From positions 1-22,255 of the forward strand of contig CAYTJF010000070.1 in the NCBI GenBank assembly GCA_964437945.1: DNA of 22,255 bases, in the 5' to 3' direction. The notes beneath the pieces are model-generated. The model made no database searches and was not told the origin of the DNA. It saw nothing but the letters and a program-made list of their open reading frames with translations. Shown piece after piece: positions 6,913 to 15,279 of this stretch; the stretch's first letter is position 1, and each line of letters opens with the position of its first letter. The stretch is from Granulosicoccus sp964437945 (GTDB taxonomy: Bacteria > Pseudomonadota > Gammaproteobacteria > Granulosicoccales > Granulosicoccaceae). A program made the position numbers and the translations under genes.

Positions 6913-7602
6913 CTATTTAAGGCTCCTCTTTGGTCCCCTCGGTCTTAATGATTGTGCAACACCGGTCAGGGTTTGAATCTTTGCCTTGAATTTTTCACTG
7001 CCCGCTGCCAGATTCTTGTTAACGCCCCAATGTATCTCTGCGTCGAGACTACCAGCGTCTGGATTGTTAAACAGTTGAGAGTAAGCTCGTAGGCGCGCTT
7101 GTTTGCCTTCGGCCAACTGTTCGTAGCATGGGTGTGCAGTTAACATTGCGGAATCTACTCCTCGCGCGTTGGCATGATAGCTTGACCAGCGGTACTCTCC
7201 AGGTGATGTAACCATATCTGCATTAACAGGGTTGCTTTCGATATAGCGATAACAGGCCAATACGTACCGATCACTATCAACCAGGCTCGATTTATATCGA
7301 CCTTCCCACAAAGTGCCAGTCCGGTTATAAATACGGTTGAAGCGACGAACGTAATGTCGACCTAGATATTGCATCATTAGAGATACGGTATTATCGTCGC
7401 TTGGGGTGACCAGGAGGTGGGTGTGATTGGTCATCAGTACCCAGGCGTGTATAGCGATATCGTATTTCTTTGCGCCTTCCGCAAGCCAGTGAGCATACGC
7501 TATATAGTCGTCTTCACCGGTAAAGCAGGCACATCGATTATTGCCACGCTGAACAACGTGTTGTGCATACCCAGCAGGGCATATTCTTGGCTTTCTTGCC
7601 AT
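6913..7602 (-). CDS. REP-associated tyrosine (Y1, HUH) transposase
   Basis: The 229-aa protein belongs to the Y1_Tnp/COG1943 family. The HUH motif is H60-x-H62 in MTNHTHLLV, and the catalytic tyrosine is probably Y84 in YLGRHYVRRFN. GTLWEGRYKSS (96-106) and YRYIESNPVNA (118-128) are hallmark blocks of this family. These enzymes cut and join single-stranded DNA next to palindromic sequences. Here the only such sequences in view are the two flanking 22-bp inverted repeats. A GGAGGA ribosome binding site lies just before the ATG at 7602. Length and motifs are intact, so the enzyme may be active. Confidence 0.88.
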   Translation of the reverse strand: MARKPRICPAGYAQHVVQRGNNRCACFTGEDDYIAYAHWLAEGAKKYDIAIHAWVLMTNHTHLLVTPSDDNTVSLMMQYLGRHYVRRFNRIYNRTGTLWEGRYKSSLVDSDRYVLACYRYIESNPVNADMVTSPGEYRWSSYHANARGVDSAMLTAHPCYEQLAEGKQARLRAYSQLFNNPDAGSLDAEIHWGVNKNLAAGSEKFKAKIQTLTGVAQSLRPRGPKRSLK

Positions 7603-7666
7603 CAGATTCCTCCATGAATCTCAAGCGTCAATATTACTACGACATTGTACTAAGCTCTAGTGAGTA

Positions 7667-7688
7667 TTTACTCTGACCCCATAATTCA
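7667..7688 (-). repeat. Right terminal inverted repeat of the Y1 element
   Basis: This is the exact reverse complement of the left repeat at 6885-6906. Its outermost three bases (7686-7688) form the TGA stop codon of the lacI-type regulator gene. Confidence 0.85.
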
Positions 7689-8735
7689 GTCTGTCGGGAT
7701 TTCCAAATGCTGAAGTAGCGGCAAATCCGGGTCGCTCAACCTTTGCACAACGGCATTCGCCAGGTATCGGCCCGCAGCGCCAATTTCTTCTAGTTCAACA
7801 ATGATGTTCTTGCGGAACATTTTTAGAATCGGAGCCACTTCTTTGCCATAAACGTCGATATCAGTGCCCAGTTCCAGCCCGCGTTTCTCGATGGCGACGA
7901 TAGTCGCGAGGGCAGTCTTGGACGAGGTGCAGATCACAGCATCGAGTTCTGGCGATTGTACTAATCTGCGCTCAACCCCGTGGCGTATATCGTCGGCAGA
8001 TTGATCGCTGTTGACATTTTTCGAAATGCGATAGTTGAGCTTCAACAGCCGGTTTTCAGCCTCCAATCCGATTGCCATGTCCTGTGCGTAATTCTGATTC
8101 AGCGGTGGCAGTATCACCAGTATGTTTTTGCGCCCGCGGGCCGCCAGCCGACGCATTGCAACGCGCATGAAGGCAGAGTTGTCGTAGTCGTAGTACGCAT
8201 GCTGCGCACTCCACTTGGTGCGCCCATGGGTGGCGAAAGGGAAATCATGTTTCAACAGATAAGCGACACGTTTATCTTCAGGCTCGGTCATATTAAAAAT
8301 GACAGCATCAGCCGACTGCGTCTCGACGATATATTTTATTGGGCGTAACGAATCCTCATCGGGAAACGACGGCAGTATGTTCAGATGAAATTGAGTATCA
8401 CGTAATTCATGAGCGATGGAATTGGTCAGCTTCGATGCATTGTTGAACACGTCGGCTTCTGCAGGTACCACCAACGAGATCACATTGGTGCGACCAGTGC
8501 GAAGTCGCACTCCAGCACGATTTGGCACGTAACCGATCCCATCAGCAATGCGATTCACCAATTCTTTAGTATCGTCGCCAATATCATTCGCATCGCCAAG
8601 AGCCCGCGACACCGTGGGTACAGCAAGACCGCTTATCCTCGCGATGGTTTTCAGCGTTGGTCTTTCGCCAGGTTTCACCAGCTCGCGCAACTCAGCGTCG
8701 CTCAACTTTGCGGCTTTGGACAGGTTGTGTTTCAT
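7686..8735 (-). CDS. LacI family transcriptional repressor of the adjacent sugar operon
   Basis: The 349-aa protein has a LacI-type helix-turn-helix at about residues 26-50 (PTLKTIARISGLAVPTVSRAL), a hinge-helix region, then a periplasmic-binding-protein-like sensor domain (about 85-345). An N-terminal extension of about 25 residues (MKHNLSKAAKLSDAELREL) precedes the DNA-binding domain, which is longer than in LacI itself. It is divergent from the ABC importer operon, and the 210-base intergenic region holds three matching operator-like palindromes, so it most likely represses that operon until a sugar or sugar derivative binds. The stop codon comes from the inserted transposon end; the C-terminus (LEIPTD) looks near full length. 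Confidence 0.87.
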   Translation of the reverse strand: MKHNLSKAAKLSDAELRELVKPGERPTLKTIARISGLAVPTVSRALGDANDIGDDTKELVNRIADGIGYVPNRAGVRLRTGRTNVISLVVPAEADVFNNASKLTNSIAHELRDTQFHLNILPSFPDEDSLRPIKYIVETQSADAVIFNMTEPEDKRVAYLLKHDFPFATHGRTKWSAQHAYYDYDNSAFMRVAMRRLAARGRKNILVILPPLNQNYAQDMAIGLEAENRLLKLNYRISKNVNSDQSADDIRHGVERRLVQSPELDAVICTSSKTALATIVAIEKRGLELGTDIDVYGKEVAPILKMFRKNIIVELEEIGAAGRYLANAVVQRLSDPDLPLLQHLEIPTD

Positions 8736-8860
8736 TAATGATGCTCAGTTGTTGCGCTCGGAATTCTATGAACCACACCGCAACGCGTGGTTTCACTGGG
8801 CTTGCGTCCGTTATCGAATTAGGTAGGCGCGCTGCAACTATACGCAGATTAATAAAGAGC

Positions 8861-8888
8861 TTGCAAGCAAAAACTAAATCGTTATAGT
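8861..8888 (+). promoter_or_regulatory. Predicted promoter of the sugar ABC operon
   Basis: TTGCAA (8861-8866) and TATAGT (8883-8888) are 16 bases apart, a reasonable sigma-70 arrangement. Operator 1 overlaps the -10 box; operators 2 and 3 lie downstream of the expected transcription start. Confidence 0.45.
8874..8887. promoter_or_regulatory. LacI-type operator 1
   Basis: CTAAATCGTTATAG is a 14-bp pseudo-palindrome (10 of 14 positions symmetric) with the central CG typical of LacI-family operators. It overlaps the predicted -10 box. Confidence 0.6.
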
Positions 8889-8893
8889 ATTAT

Positions 8894-8907
8894 CTACAAC
8901 GATTTAG
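8894..8907. promoter_or_regulatory. LacI-type operator 2
   Basis: CTACAACGATTTAG is a second copy of the CTA-x5-to-6-TAG palindrome around a central CG. It starts 20 bases after operator 1. Confidence 0.6.
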
Positions 8908-8914
8908 TAATTCA

Positions 8915-8928
8915 CTATATCGATTTAG
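8915..8928. promoter_or_regulatory. LacI-type operator 3
   Basis: CTATATCGATTTAG is the most symmetric copy (12 of 14). It starts 21 bases after operator 2 and ends just upstream of the ribosome binding site of the binding-protein gene. Confidence 0.6.
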
Positions 8929-8945
8929 CATAGGAGCTATAAAAT

Positions 8946-10172
8946 ATGAATGTGACTTCGAAATTTCTCGCTGCAGCGACTTTAGTAGCCGCTTCCAGCA
9001 CTTCCGCCACCGAGCTTGAGGTAATGCATTGGTGGACATCTGGTGGTGAAGCCGCCGCTGTCGGTGAATTTGCTAAGGCCTTCGACGCCACTGACAATAC
9101 GTGGGTCGATGCAGCGATCGCGGGTGGTGAAGCGGCACGCGCGGTAATGGTCAGTCGTCTGACCGGCGGCGACCCAATGGGTGCGTTTCAATTCAACCAC
9201 GGGCGTCAGGCCGAAGAGTTGATCGAAGCCGGTCTATTGCGCGACATTACCGATATCGCAGAAGCGGAAGGGTGGAAAGATATCGTGAATCCTTCTTCAC
9301 TACTTGACTCCTGTACGGTAGATGGTCGCATCTACTGCGCACCTGTGAATATCCATTCATGGCAGTGGCTCTGGTTGTCACATAAAGCTTATAAAGATGC
9401 GGGCATCGATGTGCCGGCTAATTGGGATGAATTCGTTGCGGCGGCTCCAAAGCTGGAAGAGGCCGGTATTTTGCCTATGGCCATTGGGCAACAGGGTTGG
9501 CAGCAAAGTGGGCTGTTTAATGTTTTGATGGCCGCGTTGGTGCCAAACGACATATTTATGTCCGTCTATGACGAAAAAAATGCCGAAGTAGCTGGCGGGG
9601 CGGAAGTCGCAAGGGTTTTCAAGGCGGCAGCAGATGCGCGTGCAATGGCGACCAATTCCACTGTAGAGAACTGGAACGATGCCACCAATCTCGTTATCAC
9701 AGGTAAGGCGGGCGGTCAGATCATGGGAGATTGGGCGCAAGGTGAATTCGCTGTTGCCGAGCAAGTCGCTGGAGATGATTACACCTGCTTGCCAGGGCTT
9801 GGTGTAACCGAGCTTCTGAGCACCGGTGGAGACGCTTTTTATTTTCCGGTCCTTTCGGATGATGAGCAAATCGCTGCGCAATCTGAGCTGGCGGCACTGA
9901 TGCTCAAGCCGGAAACGCAGGTTGCGTTTAATTTGAAAAAAGGATCACTGCCGGTCCGGGCCGATATCGATCTGTCCACTGCTAACGCCTGTATGCAGAA
10001 AGGCCTGGCGCTGTTGGGCGAAGGGGCGTTGCTGCCTGACACGAACCAGTTGATCACGCCGGACACCAACGAGCAGATCAACACATTGTTCGTCGAGTTC
10101 TTTTCAGATGCATCAATGGGCGTCGAAGACGCACAGGCAGCGTTTGCCAAGATTATTTCATCTGCAGAGTAA
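8946..10172 (+). CDS. Carbohydrate ABC transporter substrate-binding protein (family 1)
   Basis: The 408-aa protein has a signal peptide (cleavage near residues 20-23, after SSTSA) and a family-1 solute-binding fold. The start of the mature chain, LEVMHWWTSGGEAAAV, is characteristic of GtsA-like binding proteins for glucose/mannose-type sugars, as is the aromatic INIH/SWQWLWLS region near 134-146. It would capture a sugar in the periplasm for the two permeases and ATPase encoded next. AGGAG (8932-8936) precedes the ATG. The exact substrate cannot be read from the sequence; the downstream isomerase and dehydrogenase suggest a sugar or polyol that needs oxidation or epimerisation. A hairpin after its stop probably lets it be made in excess over the permeases. 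Confidence 0.87.
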   Translation: MNVTSKFLAAATLVAASSTSATELEVMHWWTSGGEAAAVGEFAKAFDATDNTWVDAAIAGGEAARAVMVSRLTGGDPMGAFQFNHGRQAEELIEAGLLRDITDIAEAEGWKDIVNPSSLLDSCTVDGRIYCAPVNIHSWQWLWLSHKAYKDAGIDVPANWDEFVAAAPKLEEAGILPMAIGQQGWQQSGLFNVLMAALVPNDIFMSVYDEKNAEVAGGAEVARVFKAAADARAMATNSTVENWNDATNLVITGKAGGQIMGDWAQGEFAVAEQVAGDDYTCLPGLGVTELLSTGGDAFYFPVLSDDEQIAAQSELAALMLKPETQVAFNLKKGSLPVRADIDLSTANACMQKGLALLGEGALLPDTNQLITPDTNEQINTLFVEFFSDASMGVEDAQAAFAKIISSAE

Positions 10173-10185
10173 ATCTGCATCATTG

Positions 10186-10224
10186 GCCGGCCCACCGGTG
10201 TGGCCGGCTCTGACTTAATTTTTC
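10186..10224 (+). terminator. Intercistronic hairpin after the binding-protein gene
   Basis: GCCGGCC (10186-10192) pairs with GGCCGGC (10202-10208), with the loop CACCGGTGT itself partly palindromic. A T-rich run follows about 8 bases later (10217-10224). It is best read as a partial terminator or mRNA-stabilising structure that tunes binding protein against permeases. Confidence 0.5.
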
Positions 10225-10257
10225 GATACACAGTTTTCGGTACATAGGGGAGGGCTC

Positions 10258-11151
10258 ATGGCTTCCGCGCGCCCAAGCCAACTATTTCGTAACAAGTCTG
10301 CCAAGATTGCAGCTATCCCGATGATCGTGACAGCACTTTTTGTGTTTGTTGGCGGGACCGTCTGGACAGTAGTTTACAGCTTTACCAAGTCAGGCTTGTT
10401 GCCGCGCTTGAAGTGGGTCGGGCTCGACCAGTATGAGCGTTTGTGGGCAACCAGAAAATGGCTGGTCGCAATCGAAAATCTGGCGATATACGGCCTCTGC
10501 ATGCTGGTGCTTGTCTTCGTTATCGGTTTTATTCTGGCGGCACTGATAGATCAGAAAATTCGTTTTGAAAATACGGTACGGACGATCATTCTGTACCCGT
10601 ACGCACTGAGCTTTGTGGTCACCGGCCTCGTTTGGCAATGGATACTGAACCCCGAATTTGGTGTACAGAGCATCGTTAGGGATTGGGGTTGGGAAAGTTT
10701 TGCCTTTGATCCACTCTACAACGCAGACATCGCCATATACGGCATTTTGATTGCCGCGCTTTGGCAAGCCAGTGGTCTTGTCATGGTGTTGATGCTTGCC
10801 GGACTGCGAGGTATTGACCATGACGTTTGGAAAGCCGCGCGAATCGATGGAATACCGATGTGGAAAACCTATATAAGGATCGTCATCCCGATGATGCGCC
10901 CCGTCTTTATAACAACGCTGGTGATTGTGGTGACAACTATCGTAAAAATTTACGATTTGATCGTTGCACAAACCGGTGGTGGGCCGGGGATAGCCACCGA
11001 AGTGCCTGCCAAATATGTTTATGACAGTATGTTCCGAGCCAACAACCTGGGTCAGGGTTTTGCTGCCTCGACCATGATGCTGGTGACGGTGTTACTCATT
11101 GTCATCCCTTGGGCAATTCTGGAATTCGGAGGCTCAAGAAATCATGACTGA
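10258..11151 (+). CDS. Sugar ABC transporter permease, MalF/UgpA type
   Basis: The 297-aa inner-membrane protein has about six membrane helices, the first near residues 18-40. It carries the EAA loop of binding-protein-dependent permeases near 190-215 (KAARIDGIPMWKTYIRIVIP), which docks on the ATPase. A strong GGGGAGGG ribosome binding site sits a few bases before the ATG. It pairs with the next permease, whose ATG overlaps its end by 8 bases. Confidence 0.88.
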   Translation: MASARPSQLFRNKSAKIAAIPMIVTALFVFVGGTVWTVVYSFTKSGLLPRLKWVGLDQYERLWATRKWLVAIENLAIYGLCMLVLVFVIGFILAALIDQKIRFENTVRTIILYPYALSFVVTGLVWQWILNPEFGVQSIVRDWGWESFAFDPLYNADIAIYGILIAALWQASGLVMVLMLAGLRGIDHDVWKAARIDGIPMWKTYIRIVIPMMRPVFITTLVIVVTTIVKIYDLIVAQTGGGPGIATEVPAKYVYDSMFRANNLGQGFAASTMMLVTVLLIVIPWAILEFGGSRNHD

Positions 11152-12049
11152 TACCTCTGCTGCAGCGTTAACTGGCCCACAGGGGCCAAAGCCACGCAAG
11201 GCGTTGTCGCGTCGAAATATCCTGCTCTACGGTACGCTCTTTGTCATCACTCTTTATTATGCGCTGCCACTGTATGTGATGATCGTAACCTCACTTAAGG
11301 GCATGCCGGAAATTCGGTTGGGCAACATCTTTTCTCCGCCTTTGGAAGTGACCTTTGAGCCTTGGGTGAAGGCCTGGTCGCAAGCTTGTACCGGCCTCAC
11401 TTGTAAAGGGCTGAGCACGGGTTTCTGGAACTCAGTACAGATCACCATTCCTTCAGTAATCCTGTCGATTATCATCGCCTCGGTGAATGGCTACGCGTTG
11501 GCCAACTGGAAGTTCAAAGGTGCGAATGTCTTCTTTACCATCCTTATCTTTGGCGCGTTCATTCCCTATCAGGTGATGCTCTATCCGATCGTGATCATGC
11601 TGCGAGAGATTGGCCTGTACGGTTCGCTTGGTGGCTTGGTCATCGTGCATACCATCTTCGGCATGCCAATTCTTACGCTGTTGTTTCGTAACTACTTCAC
11701 ATCACTACCCGAAGAACTTTTTAAAGCAGCGCGCGTAGATGGCGCACGGTTCTGGGGAATTTATTTCCGCGTCATGGTGCCCATGTCGCTGCCGATTTTT
11801 ACCGTGGCCGTCATCCTGCAGGTGACCGGTATCTGGAATGACTTTCTGTTTGGCGTTGTGTACACCGGCCCGGAAACCTACCCGATGACCGTGTCGCTCA
11901 ATAACATCGTGAACTCTACACAGGGTGTGAAGGAATACAACGTAAACATGGCTGCAACCATACTGACGGGCCTGGTGCCATTGACGATTTACTTCGTCTC
12001 AGGGCGACTGTTTGTGCGCGGCATCGCCGCTGGTGCTGTAAAAGGTTAA
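11144..12049 (+). CDS. Sugar ABC transporter permease, MalG/UgpE type
   Basis: The 301-aa protein has a cytoplasmic N-terminal tail, about six membrane helices and an EAA loop (FKAARVDGARFWGIYFRVMVP) like that of MalG-type permeases. The ATG at 11144 is preferred over an in-frame upstream start at 11099 because it has GGAGG upstream, overlaps the previous stop by only 8 bases and gives the usual family N-terminus. It forms the translocation pore together with the preceding permease. Confidence 0.88.
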   Translation: MTDTSAAALTGPQGPKPRKALSRRNILLYGTLFVITLYYALPLYVMIVTSLKGMPEIRLGNIFSPPLEVTFEPWVKAWSQACTGLTCKGLSTGFWNSVQITIPSVILSIIIASVNGYALANWKFKGANVFFTILIFGAFIPYQVMLYPIVIMLREIGLYGSLGGLVIVHTIFGMPILTLLFRNYFTSLPEELFKAARVDGARFWGIYFRVMVPMSLPIFTVAVILQVTGIWNDFLFGVVYTGPETYPMTVSLNNIVNSTQGVKEYNVNMAATILTGLVPLTIYFVSGRLFVRGIAAGAVKG

Positions 12050-12055
12050 AAACTC

Positions 12056-13135
12056 ATGAACAATTCAATTGAAGTAAAGAACCTCGATTTGCATTTCGGC
12101 GCGGTTAAGGTTCTGCAAAATCTTAACCTTGAGATTGGCAAAGGCGAATTTTTGGTACTGCTCGGTTCGTCGGGTTGTGGAAAATCGACGCTACTGAACT
12201 GCATCGCCGGGCTCCTCGATGTTAGCGCAGGTCAAATCCACATCAACGACAAAAACGTGACCTGGACCGAGCCATCCGAACGAGGCATCGGCATGGTTTT
12301 CCAGTCCTATGCACTGTATCCGCAAATGACGGTCGAAGGTAACCTCTCGTTCGGTTTGAAAAATGCCAAGCTGCCTAAGGCCGAAATAGCGAAACGGGTG
12401 AAACGCGCATCGGAAGTGTTGCAGATCGAACCGCTTTTGAAACGAAAACCTGCAGCATTATCTGGCGGGCAGCGCCAACGGGTGGCTATTGGCAGGGCCT
12501 TGGTGCGCGACGTTGATGTGTTTCTGTTTGACGAACCACTGAGTAATCTTGACGCAAAGCTACGCGCTGATCTGAGAGTGGAAATCAAGCGTTTGCACCA
12601 GCAGCTAAAGAACACGATGGTCTATGTGACCCACGACCAAATAGAGGCAATGACGCTCGCCGATCGCATCGCGATAATGCGTGATGGTCAGATCATGCAA
12701 CTGGGGTCACCAGACGATATCTATGGCCGGCCGATGAATAAATACGTGGCGGATTTCATTGGATCGCCATCAATGAATTTTCTCGATGGTGCAATTAAAA
12801 ATAATGTGTTCATCGTCGGCGATCTAAGCATTGCACTGGCGGGATATGACTTTGCATCCGGCAACGCCGTCGACGGTGCAGCGACTTTAGGCGTTCGACC
12901 TGAACATGTGTTAACTGGTGAGCTGGTTGATAACGCGCCGGTTCGCGTTGACGTGGATGTCGAATTGATCGAGCCGACCGGGTCGGACAAACTGATCGAT
13001 TGTCAGCTGGCAGGCCATCATTTCCGTGTGCGGATGGATGGACAGGCAAAAGTCTCGGTCGGCGAAAAACTGCGACTGGGGATCGATCCAGCACGCGCTT
13101 CGCTGTTTGATGCTGCCACTGAATTGCGGCTTTAG
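12056..13135 (+). CDS. Sugar ABC transporter ATPase, MalK/UgpC type
   Basis: The 359-aa ATPase is complete: Walker A GSSGCGKST (37-45), Q-loop Q83, signature LSGGQ (135-139), Walker B VFLFDE (155-160), D-loop SNLDAKLR and switch histidine H193. A C-terminal TOBE/regulatory domain (about 240-355, with GVRPEH) identifies the MalK/UgpC subfamily that serves carbohydrate importers. It follows the second permease by 6 bases. The C-terminal domain in this family can also receive regulatory signals, but nothing visible shows that here. Confidence 0.92.
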   Translation: MNNSIEVKNLDLHFGAVKVLQNLNLEIGKGEFLVLLGSSGCGKSTLLNCIAGLLDVSAGQIHINDKNVTWTEPSERGIGMVFQSYALYPQMTVEGNLSFGLKNAKLPKAEIAKRVKRASEVLQIEPLLKRKPAALSGGQRQRVAIGRALVRDVDVFLFDEPLSNLDAKLRADLRVEIKRLHQQLKNTMVYVTHDQIEAMTLADRIAIMRDGQIMQLGSPDDIYGRPMNKYVADFIGSPSMNFLDGAIKNNVFIVGDLSIALAGYDFASGNAVDGAATLGVRPEHVLTGELVDNAPVRVDVDVELIEPTGSDKLIDCQLAGHHFRVRMDGQAKVSVGEKLRLGIDPARASLFDAATELRL

Positions 13136-13194
13136 GCTGCGTATCCCTTAGCTACCTCGGTTACCGAAATACTAACCTACACGAACGAGCCACT

Positions 13195-13953
13195 ATGACT
13201 TTATCCTTTCAGCTTTACTCTGCCCGCAATTTTTTACCGTGGACTAATGTGATCCCGCGTCTTGCAGAACTGGGATACACACAAGTGGAAGGGTTTGGCG
13301 GCGTCTATGCCGACGCGTCAGCATTCCGCGACCTGCTGGATAGCCATGGCATGACCATGCCGTCGGGGCATTTCTTTCCGCTAAGCGAGCTCGAAGCAGG
13401 GTTGGATGCTTCGCTTGCAACGGCCACAACACTTGGCATGAAGCGTGTGATTTGCCCAGCGCCCGAGGACCTTTGGCGCCACGGTACCGATGTTGCCAAC
13501 TGGGTGTCGCTTGCCAAAAGACTCAATGAGGCAGGCAAGCGCGTTAATGATGCTGGCTTCCGGTTCGCCTGGCACAATCACCATTGGGAATTTATGCCGC
13601 TGTCAGGTGGCGAGTTGCCTATGGATCTGCTTTTGGAACATGCGCCAGACATGGAATGGGAAATGGATCTTGCCTGGATTGTGCGAGCGGGTGCGAATCC
13701 GATGACCTGGATTGAAGCTCATGCCAGACGCATTACTGCCGCGCACGTTAAAGACATTGCTCCCGATGGGGAAAAGGCAGACGAGGATGGCTGGGCTGAT
13801 GTGGGCGAGGGTGTGATGGACTGGAAATCGCTTATTGCAGCCTTGCGTAATTCAAGTACCGATCTTTACATAGTGGAACACGATAATCCGTCGGATTGGG
13901 ATCGCTTCGCAACCCGTTCCATTGATGCATTCAACCAGACTTTAGCAAAATAA
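13195..13953 (+). CDS. Sugar phosphate isomerase/epimerase family TIM-barrel enzyme
   Basis: The 252-aa protein is an AP-endonuclease-2-like TIM barrel, the fold of IolE, hydroxypyruvate isomerase and D-tagatose epimerases. Likely metal and catalytic residues are visible: E32 (QVEGF), E132 (HNHHWEF), D158 (WEMDLAW), H184 (AAHVKDI) and E228 (IVEHD). Such enzymes use a divalent metal to isomerise or epimerise sugars or keto-polyols. It lies 59 bases after the ATPase gene and its stop overlaps the start of the dehydrogenase by one base (TAATG), so the two probably act in sequence on the imported substrate. The precise reaction is not determinable. Confidence 0.83.
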   Translation: MTLSFQLYSARNFLPWTNVIPRLAELGYTQVEGFGGVYADASAFRDLLDSHGMTMPSGHFFPLSELEAGLDASLATATTLGMKRVICPAPEDLWRHGTDVANWVSLAKRLNEAGKRVNDAGFRFAWHNHHWEFMPLSGGELPMDLLLEHAPDMEWEMDLAWIVRAGANPMTWIEAHARRITAAHVKDIAPDGEKADEDGWADVGEGVMDWKSLIAALRNSSTDLYIVEHDNPSDWDRFATRSIDAFNQTLAK

Positions 13954-15083
13954 TGAAAACCTTCGGCATCGGCATTATCGGCTGTGGTCACATTTCGTCG
14001 TCCTATCTCAAGCTTGCACCCATATTCAAATCACTCGAGGTACGTGCGGTTGCCGATTTAAAAATAGATGTTGCGCAAGAGCGCGCTGCAGAATTTGTCG
14101 TGCGGGCGGACACCATCGAAGAACTATTAGACGCAACCGATATAGACATCATCGTCAACCTAACGGTGCCAGCAGCGCATTTCGAGGTTACCAAGCAGAT
14201 TCTTAGTGCTGGCAAACACGCCTACTCAGAAAAACCGTTCGTGCTTACAGTGGCGCAAGGCGAAGAACTGCGGCGAATCGCCGATGAAAAGGGGCTGCGT
14301 GTGGGTTCTGCACCCGACACCTTCCTGGGCGGTTCGCATCAGCTGGCTCGCGCAGTGCTTGATGAGGGCCTAGTTGGTAAAGTCCTTAGCGGCACCTGCC
14401 ATGTGATGTCGCACGGCATGGAACACAATCATCCGAACCCTGACTTTTTCTTCCAGCCCGGCGGTGGTCCGGTACTGGATCTTGGTCCTTACTACATCAC
14501 TAACCTCGTACAGCTGATCGGACCTGTGAAGGCGGTTACAGCGATGGCCTCTGCCGGTTTTAAAACACGCACTATCGGAGATGGTCTGCGCCAAGGTGAA
14601 ATCATACCGGTAGATACACCAACGAATATTCACGCGGTTTTGGAATTCCAAAGCGGTGCTCTCATTACACTGGGCGCCAGTTGGGACGTGTGGGCACATC
14701 GCCACGAAAACATGGAGCTTTACGGTAGCGAAGGGTCTCTCTATGTACCCGATCCCAATTTCTTTGCTGGCGAGGTTTTATTGGCTGGCCAGGAAGGCGA
14801 ACCGGTGGAGATCAGCACGCGACACCACCCGTTCTCTGTCCTCAACGGTGAAGATAGCCGAGGTATCGACCGTGCTAATTACCGCGGTGCCGGGCTTGCC
14901 GACATGGCCGCGGCGATCACCGAAGGCAGGCAACACCGCTGTAGTCTGGAATTGGCAACGCATGTTGTTGAGGTAATAACGGCAATACTGAGTTCAGCGG
15001 AAAAACGTCGCTGTATAGAAATGATGACAAGCTGTACCCGCCCTGAACCGCTTAACCCCGCGCAGGCAAAGGCGCTAATGTGA
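13953..15083 (+). CDS. Gfo/Idh/MocA family NAD(P)-dependent sugar dehydrogenase
   Basis: The 376-aa protein has an N-terminal Rossmann fold with GIGIIGCGHIS (5-15) and the family hallmark SEKP (92-95, K94 catalytic). The C-terminal substrate domain contains GGPVLDLGPYYI (171-182), where the family's second conserved motif places an acid and a Tyr/His. Members oxidise or reduce sugars, inositols and glycosides. Its one-base overlap with the isomerase gene implies translational coupling. It probably catalyses the first oxidation of the imported sugar, with 3-keto or inosose-type intermediates being common in this pairing; that last point is inference. Confidence 0.85.
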   Translation: MKTFGIGIIGCGHISSSYLKLAPIFKSLEVRAVADLKIDVAQERAAEFVVRADTIEELLDATDIDIIVNLTVPAAHFEVTKQILSAGKHAYSEKPFVLTVAQGEELRRIADEKGLRVGSAPDTFLGGSHQLARAVLDEGLVGKVLSGTCHVMSHGMEHNHPNPDFFFQPGGGPVLDLGPYYITNLVQLIGPVKAVTAMASAGFKTRTIGDGLRQGEIIPVDTPTNIHAVLEFQSGALITLGASWDVWAHRHENMELYGSEGSLYVPDPNFFAGEVLLAGQEGEPVEISTRHHPFSVLNGEDSRGIDRANYRGAGLADMAAAITEGRQHRCSLELATHVVEVITAILSSAEKRRCIEMMTSCTRPEPLNPAQAKALM

Positions 15084-15279
15084 TTCATGGAATTTTCAGC
15101 CTAATGACGGGAATTAATCAGAGGTTCCCTGGACTATTCATGAAAGCGGAAGGCCGCCCCCACCGAATCCTTTCACCAGTTAAGCCATCAGCAGTATCAT
15201 TACGCGATTTATCTTTTTGGATATACAACTTTTATTGATTAATGTAGTTTGTAATGACTATCCGCCTGCCTGAGGAGCC
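15084..15279. other. Intergenic region before the PhyH gene
   Basis: No gene is visible. The AT-rich second half (about 15200-15265) probably holds the promoter of the PhyH gene and includes TAATGACTA (15252-15260). I could not assign confident -35/-10 boxes. Confidence 0.35.

Larger units (their letters stand above)
6885..7688. mobile_element. REP-type Y1 transposase element with 22-bp terminal inverted repeats
   Basis: A single transposase gene is bracketed by perfect inverted repeats at 6885-6906 and 7667-7688. The left repeat starts TGAATTATGGGGTCAGAG. The element is 804 bp. I see no target-site duplication, as expected for HUH/Y1 elements, which do not generate one. The outermost TGA of each repeat is the stop codon of the adjacent converging reading frame. 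Confidence 0.75.

Noticed and set aside
8946..15083. Assignment of the sugar operon to a named system such as trehalose/maltitol (Thu) or glucoside (Agl) uptake
   Set aside because: Layout is similar but the ThuA-type protein and glycosidase are absent, and the binding protein is more GtsA-like; the substrate stays open.
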